From the NCBI RefSeq assembly GCF_004123905.1, contig NZ_MZXW01000004.1, forward strand, positions 62,001-126,000: a DNA stretch of 64,000 nucleotides, read 5' to 3'. A model generated the notes under the pieces. That model made no database searches, was not told the origin of the DNA, and worked only from the letters and a program-made list of their open reading frames with translations. The position numbers and the translations under genes are program-made. Of this stretch, positions 15,983 to 24,866 are shown piece after piece; position 1 is the first letter of the stretch; every line of letters begins with the position of its first letter. Source of the stretch: Bradyrhizobium betae (GTDB lineage: Bacteria; Pseudomonadota; Alphaproteobacteria; Rhizobiales; Xanthobacteraceae).

Positions 15983-16633
15983 ATGACTATGCGCAAGGCA
16001 ATGATTGTATGGGGTGGTTGGCCGGGACATGACCCCGATCTCTGTGCCTCGATGATCCGCGGCTGGCTGAAGGCGGAAGGTTTTGAGGTGCGGATCGAGA
16101 CCACGACGGCTGCCTTTGCCGATCCTGCGATCCATGATCTCTCGTTGATCATTCCGATCTACACGATGGCAAAGATCGAGAAGGCGGAAGCGCTCAATCT
16201 CTGCGCGGCGGTGCGTAGCGGCGTCGGGCTTGCCGGCCATCATGGTGGCATGTGCGATGCTTTTCGCGATTCCGTCGACTACCAGTTTTTGTGCGGCGGG
16301 CAGTGGGTCGCACATCCCGGCAACATCATCGACTACAAGGTCGACTTGACGAAGCCGGATGATCCCATCATTCAGGGCCTGAAGAGTTTCGAGCATCGTT
16401 CCGAGCAATATTACATGCATGTTGACCCCGCCAACGAGGTGCTGGCGACGACGACCTTCACCGGCGAGCATGCATCCTGGATCGATGGCGTGGTGATGCC
16501 GGTGGTCTGGAAGAAGCGATACGGTGCGGGCAGGGTGTTCTATTCCTCGCTCGGCCACCGCGCCTACGAGCTCGACGTGCCCGAGATCCGAACGTTGATG
16601 ACCCGCGGCATGCTGTGGGCGGCGCGCGAATGA
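15983..16633 (+). CDS. thuA: ThuA domain-containing protein
   Basis: This 216-residue protein has the class I glutamine amidotransferase-like ThuA fold: MRKAMIVWGGWPGHDPD, an IYTMAKIEK strand-turn, GLAGHHGGMCDAFRDS at the nucleophile-elbow position (His-Gly rather than a catalytic Cys-His pair), and GRVFYSSLGHRAYELD near the C-terminus. ThuA proteins take part in trehalose or 3-keto-sugar metabolism together with ThuB. The ATG at 15983 follows a GAGGGA ribosome-binding site, and an earlier reading from 15956 lies inside the oxidoreductase gene. It overlaps the LacI regulator by ATGA, so all six genes are probably one transcript. Confidence 0.85.
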   Translation: MTMRKAMIVWGGWPGHDPDLCASMIRGWLKAEGFEVRIETTTAAFADPAIHDLSLIIPIYTMAKIEKAEALNLCAAVRSGVGLAGHHGGMCDAFRDSVDYQFLCGGQWVAHPGNIIDYKVDLTKPDDPIIQGLKSFEHRSEQYYMHVDPANEVLATTTFTGEHASWIDGVVMPVVWKKRYGAGRVFYSSLGHRAYELDVPEIRTLMTRGMLWAARE

Positions 16634-17679
16634 CGGCTGGCGCGACGCAGTCGTCGGTCCGCGCCACGCTCGAGGACGTCGCGCGTGCGGCCGGCGTTTC
16701 GCTCGCCACCGTCGATCGCGTCGTCAACCGGCGCGAGGGCGTGCGCGCCAAGACCGTCGCGCGTGTCGAGGCCGCCGTCGCCAAACTCGGCTACGTTGCG
16801 GACGTGGCGGCCGCCCGGCTCGCACGCGGGCAGAGTTTTCGTTTTGCCTTCGTGCTTCCGACCGGCAGCAACAGCTTCATGACCAACCTGACCGAGCAGG
16901 TCCAGCGTACCGCGGAGTGGCTGGCCGGCCAGCGCGGCTTCATCGATATCCTCCATGTCGACGTGTTCGATCCGGATGTGCTTGCCGGCGCGCTGGAAAA
17001 CCTGTCGCCGGCCTATCAGGGTGTGGCCGTCATCGCGCTCGACCATCCCAGGGTGAGGGCCGCGATCGACGAACTCACCGCCCGCGGGGTCGCCGTAGTG
17101 ACCCTCGTGTCGGACGCGCCGAGCTCGCGCCGCTTGCACTATGTCGGTATCGACAACCCGGCCGCCGGTCGAACTGCGGCAACGCTGATGGGACGTTTCC
17201 TCGCCGGTCGCGAGGGGATGGTTGCCGTGATTGCGGGATCGTTGTCGCTGCGCGATCATAGCGAGCGGCAGTTCGGCTTCCACCAGATCCTGTCCAGCGA
17301 GTATTCGAACCTGTGCGCGCTGCCGGTGATCGAAGGCCGCGACGACAGCGAGCGCACGCGTCAGCTCACTGCCGCGCTGCTGGCGCGCCACGCCGATCTC
17401 CGCGGCATATATTGCTGCGGCGCCGGAAACCGTGGCATCGCCGATGCGCTTGAAGGCTCGGGCCGCGCGCGCGAGGTGGTCTGGATCACCCATGAGCTGA
17501 CCCAGCACACGCGGCGTTTCCTGGTCCGCGGCACGCTCGATGCGATCATCAATCAGGATCCCGGCCACGAGGCACGGTCTGCCGCGCGCGTCCTGCTCGC
17601 GCATTGTTCAGGCGAGCCAATCAGCCCCGACCAGGAGCGCATCCGCATCGACATTTTTCTGCGGGACAATCTGCCGTGA
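16630..17679 (+). CDS. LacI family transcriptional regulator
   Basis: The 349-residue protein has the LacI helix-turn-helix at about residues 12-35 (LEDVARAAGVSLATVDRVVNRREGV) and hinge helix residues near AAARLARGQS. A type I periplasmic-binding-like sensor domain follows, containing RFAFVLPTGSNSFM and HYVGIDNPAAGRTAATLMGRF. It is the last gene of the thu-like operon, overlapping ThuA by ATGA, so it is likely autoregulated. It probably represses the operon and the divergent SDR until a sugar binds. A clear LacI operator in the 11.65-11.81 kb promoter region was not identified by eye. Confidence 0.88.
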   Translation: MTAGATQSSVRATLEDVARAAGVSLATVDRVVNRREGVRAKTVARVEAAVAKLGYVADVAAARLARGQSFRFAFVLPTGSNSFMTNLTEQVQRTAEWLAGQRGFIDILHVDVFDPDVLAGALENLSPAYQGVAVIALDHPRVRAAIDELTARGVAVVTLVSDAPSSRRLHYVGIDNPAAGRTAATLMGRFLAGREGMVAVIAGSLSLRDHSERQFGFHQILSSEYSNLCALPVIEGRDDSERTRQLTAALLARHADLRGIYCCGAGNRGIADALEGSGRAREVVWITHELTQHTRRFLVRGTLDAIINQDPGHEARSAARVLLAHCSGEPISPDQERIRIDIFLRDNLP

Positions 17680-17843
17680 CTCGCGCTCGCAGGTGATGCG
17701 CAGCTTGCTTCGATATATGTCGCGGAGCGCCGCAGCCACGCCGCGTCTTCACGCCAGAGGGGCGGACCTTGGCGAGCAACCCACCCTTCACAGTCGGCCG
17801 GACGAGTTGACCAAGATGGTCGCGCGCCGTCCTCAACGGTGCA

Positions 17844-18470
17844 TCAGAAATTCGCTGCCAATGCAGCGAGGTGCTGATGGGCTCTTTCACGGGCAGCCTC
17901 GATAGGCTGTTGCGGTCCGGTGGTTGGCCCGATCGGCACGAAACGGACATTGCTGATACCGACAAAACGCAAGATTTCCCGCAGGTAGGGCGTTGCCATG
18001 TCGATGCGCCCGCGGTTCATTCCGGTGGCGAAATCGCTGCCGCTGGCGAGGATCACCGTGGTCGGCCGGTCCATCAGCAGCGGGACATATCCGAGTGAAG
18101 GGTCGAACCGAAAGGTGAGCCCGGGCTGGACGATCACATCGAACCATTGCTTGAGCTTGTAGGGAATGCTGAAGTTCCACATCGGCGTCGAGATCAGCAC
18201 GCGATCGGCCAGCGAGAAACGCAGCGCCATCCGCTCGGCCTCGGCAAAGCTGTCGCGCTGCGCGTCGTTGAAGGCCTGCGCCTTCATGCGCGCATATTTG
18301 GCCTCGACGATGGGACCAACGAATTCCGGCATTCGCTCGTGCCAGAGATCCACGATGTCGATATCCCAGTCCGGATGGGCCCACCGAAATCCGTCAAGAA
18401 AGACGCGCGCGCCTGCGCTCGACTCCGAGTCGGCGCGCGGCGAGCAGGAGAGGTGCAAAAGTTTGGCCAC
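17844..18470 (-). CDS. FMN-dependent NADH-azoreductase/quinone reductase family protein
   Basis: This 208-residue flavodoxin-fold protein begins LLHLSCSPRADSESS, the FMN phosphate-binding loop of the AzoR/NQO family. It contains RVLISTPMWNFSIPYKLKQWFD, which is the FMN ring-binding segment. The family reduces quinones, azo bonds or nitro groups with two electrons from NAD(P)H. It is the last gene of the large minus-strand cluster, 3 bases after the SMP-30/isochorismatase fusion. It probably reduces a quinonoid intermediate of the same pathway or recycles flavin, which is inference. Confidence 0.85.
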   Translation of the reverse strand: MAKLLHLSCSPRADSESSAGARVFLDGFRWAHPDWDIDIVDLWHERMPEFVGPIVEAKYARMKAQAFNDAQRDSFAEAERMALRFSLADRVLISTPMWNFSIPYKLKQWFDVIVQPGLTFRFDPSLGYVPLLMDRPTTVILASGSDFATGMNRGRIDMATPYLREILRFVGISNVRFVPIGPTTGPQQPIEAARERAHQHLAALAANF

Positions 18471-18473
18471 TGC

Positions 18474-20051
18474 TCATCCCAGCGCTCTGATGACGGCATC
18501 GGCACGGGTGACGATTGCGACATTCTGCATGGCAAAATTGATCGATGCCGAGTGCCAGTCGGTATTCATGGTCGAGCAGCAGTCCTCCGGCACGATCATG
18601 AAATAACCCTTGTCGGCGCCGGTGCGTGCGGTGTGCTCGACCGACATGTTGGTCCAGGCGCCCGTGTTGATGATCATGTCGCGGCCGGTCGCCTTGAGGA
18701 TGGTTTCCAGCCGCGTACCTTCCCAGGCGCTCATCCGCATCTTCTCGACGACGAAGTCGCCGGGGCGCGGCTCCAACCCTGAGACCGGCGCAGCACCCCA
18801 GCTTCCACGCACCATCGCCTTGCTGTCGACCAGCCCCTCGAACAGCGGCGCGTTCAGCGTCACGCCGGGCGCGCCTGGCTCGACCACGAACCAGACGTGG
18901 ATGATGGCGACGCCGCGCGCCCGAGCGGCCTCGGAGAGGCGGCGGACATTTTCCACGACATGCTGTTGCTTCGCATGGCCAGGTGCGCCGGAATCGGCGA
19001 AAGCGCCGCCGTCCATGATGACGTCGTTCTGAAGATCCTGGATGATCATGGCGCAGCGGTTGGGATCGAGTCGCATCTCACCGTCGGCGAGGATAGGGGC
19101 TGCAGCGGCGGGGCCCGCGCTCGTGGCCCCGCCGCTGCTGCGCCGGCCGCTCATATAGGGCTCGTGGCGCGGTCCGGCCTTGGTCGGGATGGCATAGACC
19201 GAATGCGTCGAGGTCAGATAGAGCGTGCGGAAATCCGGTCCGCCCCAGGCGAGGTTCGCGACCATCTCGGGCACGCGGACTTTTCCGAGCAGCTCCCCGC
19301 GCGGCGAATAGACCCAGACGCCGCCGGGCGCAGTCACCCAGACGTTGCCATGCTGGTCGCACTTCATGCCGTCGGGCAGGCCCGGCTCCAGCTCGGAGCG
19401 GATGCCACTCGCGAACACGCGCGCGTTCGACAGTGTGCCGTCGGCATTGACGTCGAACACACGAACCTGCGCCTGCACCGTGTCATTGACATAGAGCAGC
19501 TTCTCGTCGGGTGAGAAGCACAGCCCGTTCGGCTGATCGAACAGATTGCGGTCCACGACGAGCTTCGGCTCACTGCCGGGCACCACGCGATAGACGCCCT
19601 GGAAGCCGAGCTGCCGCGGTCGCTCGACGCCATAGACCGGCATCCGTCCGTACCAGGGGTCCGAGAAATAGATCGCGCCCGAGGAGTGCACGCAGACGTC
19701 ATTGGGGCTGTTGAGCTCCTGTCCCCCGAAGTGCGAGACCAGCACCTCGCGCCGCCCGTCCGGCCGCTCGCGGATCAGCGACGAGGTCGCGTGCTCGCAG
19801 ACGATCAGATTGAGCTCGGCGTCATAGGTCATGCCGTTGCACTTGTTCGACGGGCGCTTGACCTCGGCGACGCCGCGCCGCGCATCCCAGCGCCGGCGGA
19901 CGTCGGCTGGCATGTCCGAGAACAGGAGGTAGTGATCGACTGGATGCCAGATCGGGCCTTCCGTGAAGTCAAAACCCGTGCCGACCTGCGCGACCGGCGC
20001 GTAGGGGTCGATCAAGGTCTCGAATTCAGAGCGCAAAGTGACGTGCGTCAT
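18474..20051 (-). CDS. SMP-30/gluconolactonase-isochorismatase fusion hydrolase
   Basis: This 525-residue protein joins two hydrolase folds. Residues about 20-300 are a six-bladed SMP-30/gluconolactonase/LRE-like propeller (GFDFTEGPIWHPVDHYLLFSD, ELNSPNDVCVHSSGAIYFSDPWYG, LPDGMKCDQHGNVWVTAPGG), which supplies the metal-binding Glu, Asn and Asp of lactonases. A Gly/Ala-rich linker (about 305-330) leads to an isochorismatase-like cysteine hydrolase (CAMIIQDLQNDVIMDGG, ATGRDMIINTGAWTNMSVEHTARTG). In that second domain the usual nucleophile Cys of the GxxTxxCV motif appears as Thr-Asn-Met-Ser. The second domain may therefore lack cysteine-hydrolase chemistry or use Ser. Lactone plus amide/imide hydrolysis in one chain fits a ring-opening step. 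Confidence 0.82.
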   Translation of the reverse strand: MTHVTLRSEFETLIDPYAPVAQVGTGFDFTEGPIWHPVDHYLLFSDMPADVRRRWDARRGVAEVKRPSNKCNGMTYDAELNLIVCEHATSSLIRERPDGRREVLVSHFGGQELNSPNDVCVHSSGAIYFSDPWYGRMPVYGVERPRQLGFQGVYRVVPGSEPKLVVDRNLFDQPNGLCFSPDEKLLYVNDTVQAQVRVFDVNADGTLSNARVFASGIRSELEPGLPDGMKCDQHGNVWVTAPGGVWVYSPRGELLGKVRVPEMVANLAWGGPDFRTLYLTSTHSVYAIPTKAGPRHEPYMSGRRSSGGATSAGPAAAAPILADGEMRLDPNRCAMIIQDLQNDVIMDGGAFADSGAPGHAKQQHVVENVRRLSEAARARGVAIIHVWFVVEPGAPGVTLNAPLFEGLVDSKAMVRGSWGAAPVSGLEPRPGDFVVEKMRMSAWEGTRLETILKATGRDMIINTGAWTNMSVEHTARTGADKGYFMIVPEDCCSTMNTDWHSASINFAMQNVAIVTRADAVIRALG

Positions 20052-20072
20052 CGGTTGATTCCTAGGATCATC

Positions 20073-20921
20073 TCAAGCCGGGAACCAGTTGCGTGCGGGC
20101 AGGGACTGCACGATGGGGCCGGGGACCTGGTCATGCAGCCGCCCCACGACATTGCCGCCTTCGATCTTGGCGGGGCGGTCGTGCACCGGCAGCAGATAGC
20201 GCGAGTTGCTGAGCAGCTTCTTGATCGAAGCCTTCTCCGCGCGCTTGCTGGTGCCGTGGTTGCCCGTGGTGCGCGGCTCCCAGTCATGGATCTCGTTGAA
20301 GGGCGTGACGATCTGATCGTTGAAGTCGTAGATGACGTCGCCGCAGATGGTTGCTATGCCGTCGGCGGTTTCGACGATGATGTTCATCGAGCCTTCGGTG
20401 TGGGCGTTGGCGGCGTCGCAATAAACCCCGGGCATCAGCTCGATCGGGCCGGTGATTTCCAGGTCGAGGAAGCGCAGCGCGCTCTTGGTGTGCAGGCGGT
20501 CGATCAGGTGCTTGATGTCGGGCGCCGGATATTGCGGATGCATAAGGCCGGAGACGGAATATTCGAGCTCCTTGCGGTTGAGAACGACGGTCGTGTTCAT
20601 CGGGAACAGATCGTCCTTGCCGGCGTGGTCGATGTGGAGATGGGTGTGACAGACGAAGCGAACGTCGCCCATGCGCACGCCGTGACGGGCGAGCTGGTTC
20701 TCGATCATGTGCTCGTGGTATTGCAGCCCGCGCATGCCCAGCGTCTCCATGATCTGGTTGGAGCGATAGCCGGTGTCGACAACGACCGGATACTTGCCGC
20801 CGAGGATCAAAAAGCCCAGCGTGAGGACGCGGCGCGTGCGGCCGCAATCGCGGCCGAGAACCAGAAAGCTCGATTCCAGCTCGATATCGCCATAGTCCAG
20901 GATCTTGATCTCCAGCGCCAT
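20073..20921 (-). CDS. MBL-fold metallo-hydrolase (N-acyl-homoserine-lactonase-like)
   Basis: The 282-residue enzyme has the zinc-binding motif HTHLHIDHAGKDDL at about residues 95-108, the later CDAANAHTEGSMNIIVETADG strand with the third His region, GDVIYDFND with the bridging Asp, and HDRPAK near the end with the last His. The family includes quorum-quenching lactonases and other lactone hydrolases. The ATG at 20921 has an AGGGAGGG ribosome-binding site, and a longer reading to 21215 runs into the amidohydrolase gene and was rejected. It lies between two other hydrolases, so lactone or cyclic ester cleavage in the same catabolic route is likely. Confidence 0.85.
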   Translation of the reverse strand: MALEIKILDYGDIELESSFLVLGRDCGRTRRVLTLGFLILGGKYPVVVDTGYRSNQIMETLGMRGLQYHEHMIENQLARHGVRMGDVRFVCHTHLHIDHAGKDDLFPMNTTVVLNRKELEYSVSGLMHPQYPAPDIKHLIDRLHTKSALRFLDLEITGPIELMPGVYCDAANAHTEGSMNIIVETADGIATICGDVIYDFNDQIVTPFNEIHDWEPRTTGNHGTSKRAEKASIKKLLSNSRYLLPVHDRPAKIEGGNVVGRLHDQVPGPIVQSLPARNWFPA

Positions 20922-20950
20922 TCGTTGCCCTCCCTGTTGTTTCTTGTCTG

Positions 20951-21835
20951 TCAAAGCCGGTAGACGCGCGTCGCCGTCGTCCTGAAGATCGCGTCCTGCT
21001 GCCCGGCGCTCAGCGGCGCAGCTGCCGCGCGAAACGCGTCGACGAGCTCGCGATAGCTGGTCCACAATTTCTCGATAGGAAAGTTGGAGCCGAACAGGCA
21101 GCGATCGGCGCCGAAGATTGCGACGGTATCCATCACCACGGCGGCGATATGCGCGGGGTCGTTGCGGTGAATGAAGGTGCCGAGCCCCGAGAGTTTCGAG
21201 ACGACGTTCGGGCACGCCGCAAGCCTCGCCATCCCGGCGCGCCAGGCCGCACGTCCCGCCGGTGAGAGATCTTCGAGCATGCCGGCATGCTGGAGGATGA
21301 AGGTCACCTTCGGGCAGGACTCCGCGAGCTGCGCGGCATCCGGCATCTGCGGCGTGAACACCTGGAGATCAAAGCTCCAGCCATAATCGGCGAGGCGCGC
21401 AATGTTGCGGCGGATTACGGGATCGACGCAGAGATCGGGCTTGGCCGCGAAGCGATAGAGCGGGTTCTCATGCCAGTGCAGCTGCATCCGCACGCCGCGT
21501 ACCAGCGGATAGCGCTTCAGCCGGTCGAGCTGCGGGCGAACGTCGTCCACGGCGAAATTGGCGTAGGCGACGATCGCATGCGGCCAGCCATGTTCGCCGG
21601 TGGTCTGCTGCACCCAGGCCACTTCGTCCTCGAAACGGTAGTTGGTCCAGTTGGTCTGGACGTAGACCGAGCGGGTGACGCGGGTGTCCTTGAGGTCGGA
21701 GAGATATTCCTGAATCGGATAGTCGCGGCGGATCGGCTCGTAGGATCCGAAGATGCGGGGCTGCATGGGGCCGGTCAGCCAGGGCAGGTCGGCCTGCCGC
21801 CAGATGTGATGATGCCCATCGACAATCTCGGTCAC
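20951..21835 (-). CDS. Amidohydrolase family protein (TIM-barrel; lactonase/PDC hydrolase-like)
   Basis: This 294-residue protein starts VDGHHHIWRQADLPWL, which gives the HxH metal site of amidohydrolase-2 enzymes such as L-fuconolactonase and 2-pyrone-4,6-dicarboxylate hydrolase. Later motifs are RGVRMQLHWHENPLYRF, FILQHAGMLEDLS (third His) and FGADRCLFGSNFPIEKL (catalytic Asp region, here with Asn where many have Asp before the Pro). The start overlaps the CoxE-like stop by ATGA. Together with the MBL-fold enzyme and the SMP-30 fusion it makes a run of three hydrolases, which suggests stepwise opening of a ring after molybdenum-dependent hydroxylation. Confidence 0.83.
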   Translation of the reverse strand: MTEIVDGHHHIWRQADLPWLTGPMQPRIFGSYEPIRRDYPIQEYLSDLKDTRVTRSVYVQTNWTNYRFEDEVAWVQQTTGEHGWPHAIVAYANFAVDDVRPQLDRLKRYPLVRGVRMQLHWHENPLYRFAAKPDLCVDPVIRRNIARLADYGWSFDLQVFTPQMPDAAQLAESCPKVTFILQHAGMLEDLSPAGRAAWRAGMARLAACPNVVSKLSGLGTFIHRNDPAHIAAVVMDTVAIFGADRCLFGSNFPIEKLWTSYRELVDAFRAAAAPLSAGQQDAIFRTTATRVYRL

Positions 21836-22953
21836 GCAACTCTCCTTCGTCCCAGTGCCAGTACATGCGCGACGATCGACGCGCTCGAGCCGCCGTCGAC
21901 GAGGTCGTCGACATAGCGCGCGATCGCAATGAGTCCTTCGGTCTGCGGATGGAAGCCCGGTCCTGTCGCGAGCGGCGTCAGCCAGCTCACGCGCCAGGCC
22001 CGCCGCGACAGTTTTGCCACCGCGTCGCGCAGCGCATCGACTTCGCCGCGCTCCAGCCCGTCCGAGACCACGACCACAGCTGCCCCGCGCGCATAGCCGC
22101 CGAAGCGGGGCACGGCGAGGAAGGCCTGCAGCGCATCGCCAATGCGGGTGCCGCCGTCCCAGTCGCTGACGAGATGGGCGGCCGCATTCAGTGCCTGCTC
22201 GCGGCGCTTCAGACGCAGCGCGCGAGTGACGCGGGTCAGCCGCGTGCCGAGGGTGAAGACCTCGACATTGGGGGCCGCCTGCACCAGCGCATGGGCCAGC
22301 TTTATGTTCTCCTCGGTGCAGCTCTTCATCGAACCGGAGACGTCGATCAGCAACAGGAATTTTCGCGGGCGCGGGCGCCGCTTCATGTGGCCGAGCCGCA
22401 AAATCTCGCCGTCGCTGCGGACGCTGTCGCGCAAGGTACGGCGGAGATCGGCAAAGGGCCCGCGGCGGGCACGCATGCGCCGATGGCCGCGCCGCCGGGG
22501 CAGGCGCCGTGGTCCTTGGCGCGCGAGCAGGCGCAGCGCCTCGGCCGTGGAGAGCTGCGCGAAGCGGCGCTCGACCAGCGCTTCGGTGCGGGTCGCGGTC
22601 AGACCGGATTCATTGGCGTCGTCGGAGAGAAGCGGTTCCCCGTCGCCGCGGCCTTCCTCCTGGAGCCGAACGGTTTCGTCGTCCTCGCCGTCATCGGCAT
22701 ACTCGATGGTCTCGCTACCACGGAAGTGAAGATCAAATAGCCGGTCGAAGGTTACGCGTCGCTCCGGCCGCGGGGCGAGGGTGGCCAGTGCCGCCTGCCT
22801 GATATCCCCGAGGTCGCGCGGGCCGAGCAGCTCGATCGCGGTGAGGAATGCGGTCGTTTGCTCCGGCGCGACAGCAAAGCTGTTGGCGCGGAGCAGTGCG
22901 ACGAAGGAGACGAAGACGCGGGCGGCGCGCGGCAATTGGAGCTCGGTGCTCAT
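21832..22953 (-). CDS. CoxE-like VWA domain protein (molybdenum-hydroxylase maturation)
   Basis: The 373-residue protein has an N-terminal helical region, an acidic stretch (EYADDGEDDE), and an Arg-rich segment (PRRLPRRRGHRRMRARRGP). A C-terminal von Willebrand A domain has the MIDAS motif FLLLIDVSGSM near residue 200. CoxE and the MoxR-type CoxD work together to insert the cyanolated or sulfurated ligand into the copper-molybdenum or molybdenum centre of carbon monoxide dehydrogenase. Here they sit directly downstream of the split large subunit. Its start overlaps the MoxR gene's stop by ATGA. Confidence 0.87.
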   Translation of the reverse strand: MSTELQLPRAARVFVSFVALLRANSFAVAPEQTTAFLTAIELLGPRDLGDIRQAALATLAPRPERRVTFDRLFDLHFRGSETIEYADDGEDDETVRLQEEGRGDGEPLLSDDANESGLTATRTEALVERRFAQLSTAEALRLLARQGPRRLPRRRGHRRMRARRGPFADLRRTLRDSVRSDGEILRLGHMKRRPRPRKFLLLIDVSGSMKSCTEENIKLAHALVQAAPNVEVFTLGTRLTRVTRALRLKRREQALNAAAHLVSDWDGGTRIGDALQAFLAVPRFGGYARGAAVVVVSDGLERGEVDALRDAVAKLSRRAWRVSWLTPLATGPGFHPQTEGLIAIARYVDDLVDGGSSASIVAHVLALGRRRVA

Positions 22954-23831
22954 GCGGTTGCCTCCGCAAGCATCGCGTCGAGCCGGGGCGCGATGAAATG
23001 CAGGTCTTCTTCGTCCTTTAGTGCCACGCCGATCGAGCGCTTGAAGGCATCAGGCCAGCGTGCGCCACCCTTGTTGAGGAGCGTTGCGGCCTCGGCCCAG
23101 TCGACGGCTTCGGCGATGCCGGGCGCCTTGCTCAGCGGTTCGCGCCGGAGCTTGCCGACGGCCGCGACGACAGCGCGTGCAGTGGCTTCGGCAACGCTGG
23201 AGGCCCGCAGCATGACGATGCGCGCCTCGCGCTCTTCGGTGGGATAGTCGATCCAGTGATAGACACAGCGGCGGCGGAGCGCCTCGTGCAGGTCGCGTGT
23301 CCGGTTTGACGTCAGCACGACCGCGGGACGTTCGGCGGCGCGCACTGTGCCGCGTTCGGGGATCGAGATCTGGAAGTCGGACAGGAATTCGAGCAGGAAA
23401 GCCTCGAACTCCTGGTCGGCGCGGTCGATTTCGTCGATCAGCAGCACGGTCGAATCCGGCGCGCGCAGGGTCGCCAGCATCGGCCGCTCGATCAAAAAAG
23501 TCTCGCCATAGATGTCGATGCTCTCATCGCCGGCCTGGCGGATCGCGAGCATCTGGCGCGGATAGTTCCACTCGTAGAGTGCCGCGGAGGCGTCGATGCC
23601 TTCATAGCATTGCAGGCGGATCAGGCGGCGGCCGAGCACGGCAGCGATGGCTTTTGCCGCTTCGGTCTTGCCGACACCCGGCGCGCCCTCGAGCAGCAGC
23701 GGCTTGCCCAGCGCAAGACCGAGATAGGCGGCCGTTGCAAGGCCCTCGTCCGCGAGGTAATAGGCCGCGCGCAACGCCTTCTCTAGCGCCTCTGGACTAT
23801 CAATGCCGACGATGTTGCTGCGGACTGCCAT
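22950..23831 (-). CDS. MoxR/CoxD-type AAA+ ATPase
   Basis: This 293-residue AAA+ protein has Walker A GAPGVGKTEAAKA (about residue 50), Walker B TVLLIDEIDRADQE, sensor 1 VVLTSNRTRDL, and an arginine-finger region ALRRRCVYHW. MoxR proteins act as chaperone ATPases for assembly of metal enzymes. CoxD reshapes the apo large subunit so that its molybdenum site can be completed. The ATG at 23831 was preferred over the TTG one codon earlier. Its position between the large subunit and the CoxE-like gene matches the coxMSLDE order, so it very probably matures the hydroxylase encoded just upstream. Confidence 0.88.
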   Translation of the reverse strand: MAVRSNIVGIDSPEALEKALRAAYYLADEGLATAAYLGLALGKPLLLEGAPGVGKTEAAKAIAAVLGRRLIRLQCYEGIDASAALYEWNYPRQMLAIRQAGDESIDIYGETFLIERPMLATLRAPDSTVLLIDEIDRADQEFEAFLLEFLSDFQISIPERGTVRAAERPAVVLTSNRTRDLHEALRRRCVYHWIDYPTEEREARIVMLRASSVAEATARAVVAAVGKLRREPLSKAPGIAEAVDWAEAATLLNKGGARWPDAFKRSIGVALKDEEDLHFIAPRLDAMLAEATA

Positions 23832-23843
23832 CAACCAAAACCT

Positions 23844-24866
23844 CTAGCGCCGCGCCTGCGGCCGCGCGCCGCCCTGGGCTCTTATCGCGCGCAGCACCTT
23901 TTCCGGTGTGATCGGCAGATCGTCGATGCGCACGCCGACCGCGTTGAAGATCGCATTTGCCACGGCCGGCAGCACCGGGTTCGCGCACATCTCGCCGGGG
24001 CCTTTGGCGCCAAACGGACCGTCAGGGGCAGGGCGCTCCAGCACCGCGATATCGTGCGGGCAGATGTCACCGGGGCCGGGCATCAGATATTCGACGAAGT
24101 CGCGCGGACCGTGAATGGGTTCGGGATAGTAGGGCTCGGGCGTCTCATAGAGAGCGTGACTGACGCCCATCCAGGCGCCGCCGACGAGCTGCTGCTCGAC
24201 CAGGCGCGGATTGAGCGCGCGCCCGAGCTCATAGGCCGAGTCCATCCGCACCATCGCGACTTCGCCGGTTTCGTCATCGACATCGACCTCGGCGACGAGG
24301 CAGGCATGGGCGTAGCAGGTCGCGGGCGACATCTCGCCGGTCTCAGGGTCGACGTTGGAGAGCGGCACGAGGAAGATACCGCGGCCGGAGATCGTTTTGC
24401 CCTGCCTGAACTGGGCGGCGATCGCGACGTCCTTGGTTGAGATCGAGCGGTGCGGCGCGCCCTTGACGTGAATGTTGCCGCGTCCGTCGGTTTCGAGATC
24501 GGCAGCGTTGACCTCCAGCTCCTCGGCGGCGGCTTCCATCATCACACCGCGAGCTTCGCGCGCGGCCGCCATCACGGCGTTGCCGACGCGATGGGTGCCG
24601 CGCGAGGCAAACGAGCCCATGCAATGCGGGCCGGTGTCGGAATCGGCCGTGTCGACATAGACGTCCTCGACCGGCACGCCGAGCGTCTCCGCACAGATCT
24701 GCCGCGTCACCGACTTCATGCCCTGTCCCAAATCGATCGACGACAGCGCCACGGTGAACTTGCCGCTCGGGTTGGAATGCACCAGCGCCTGGCTGGGGTC
24801 GCCGCCGAGATTCATGCCGATGGGATAATTGATCGACGCGATGCCGCGTCCGCGATGCCTGGTCAT
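23844..24866 (-). CDS. Xanthine-dehydrogenase-family Mo-binding subunit, C-terminal half (split gene)
   Basis: The 340-residue protein starts HRGRGIASINYPIGMN, which in single-chain relatives is the middle of the large subunit. It carries the cofactor-contact segment GSFASRGTHRVGNA and the catalytic Glu in GAKGPGEMCANP. It thus supplies the base that activates water in molybdenum hydroxylases. The ATG directly follows the TAG that ends the N-terminal half, in the same reading frame, and GGAGG lies 6 bases upstream, an ideal ribosome-binding site. The two halves together match the length of one normal subunit, so they probably assemble into one functional domain pair. A recent nonsense mutation is possible but less likely, given the ribosome-binding site and the Pro-rich end of the first half. 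Confidence 0.85.
   Translation of the reverse strand: MTRHRGRGIASINYPIGMNLGGDPSQALVHSNPSGKFTVALSSIDLGQGMKSVTRQICAETLGVPVEDVYVDTADSDTGPHCMGSFASRGTHRVGNAVMAAAREARGVMMEAAAEELEVNAADLETDGRGNIHVKGAPHRSISTKDVAIAAQFRQGKTISGRGIFLVPLSNVDPETGEMSPATCYAHACLVAEVDVDDETGEVAMVRMDSAYELGRALNPRLVEQQLVGGAWMGVSHALYETPEPYYPEPIHGPRDFVEYLMPGPGDICPHDIAVLERPAPDGPFGAKGPGEMCANPVLPAVANAIFNAVGVRIDDLPITPEKVLRAIRAQGGARPQARR

Noticed and set aside
20922..21215. N-terminal extension of the MBL-fold hydrolase
   Set aside because: It overlaps the amidohydrolase gene, is Arg-rich and unlike any domain, while ATG 20921 has a strong ribosome-binding site.
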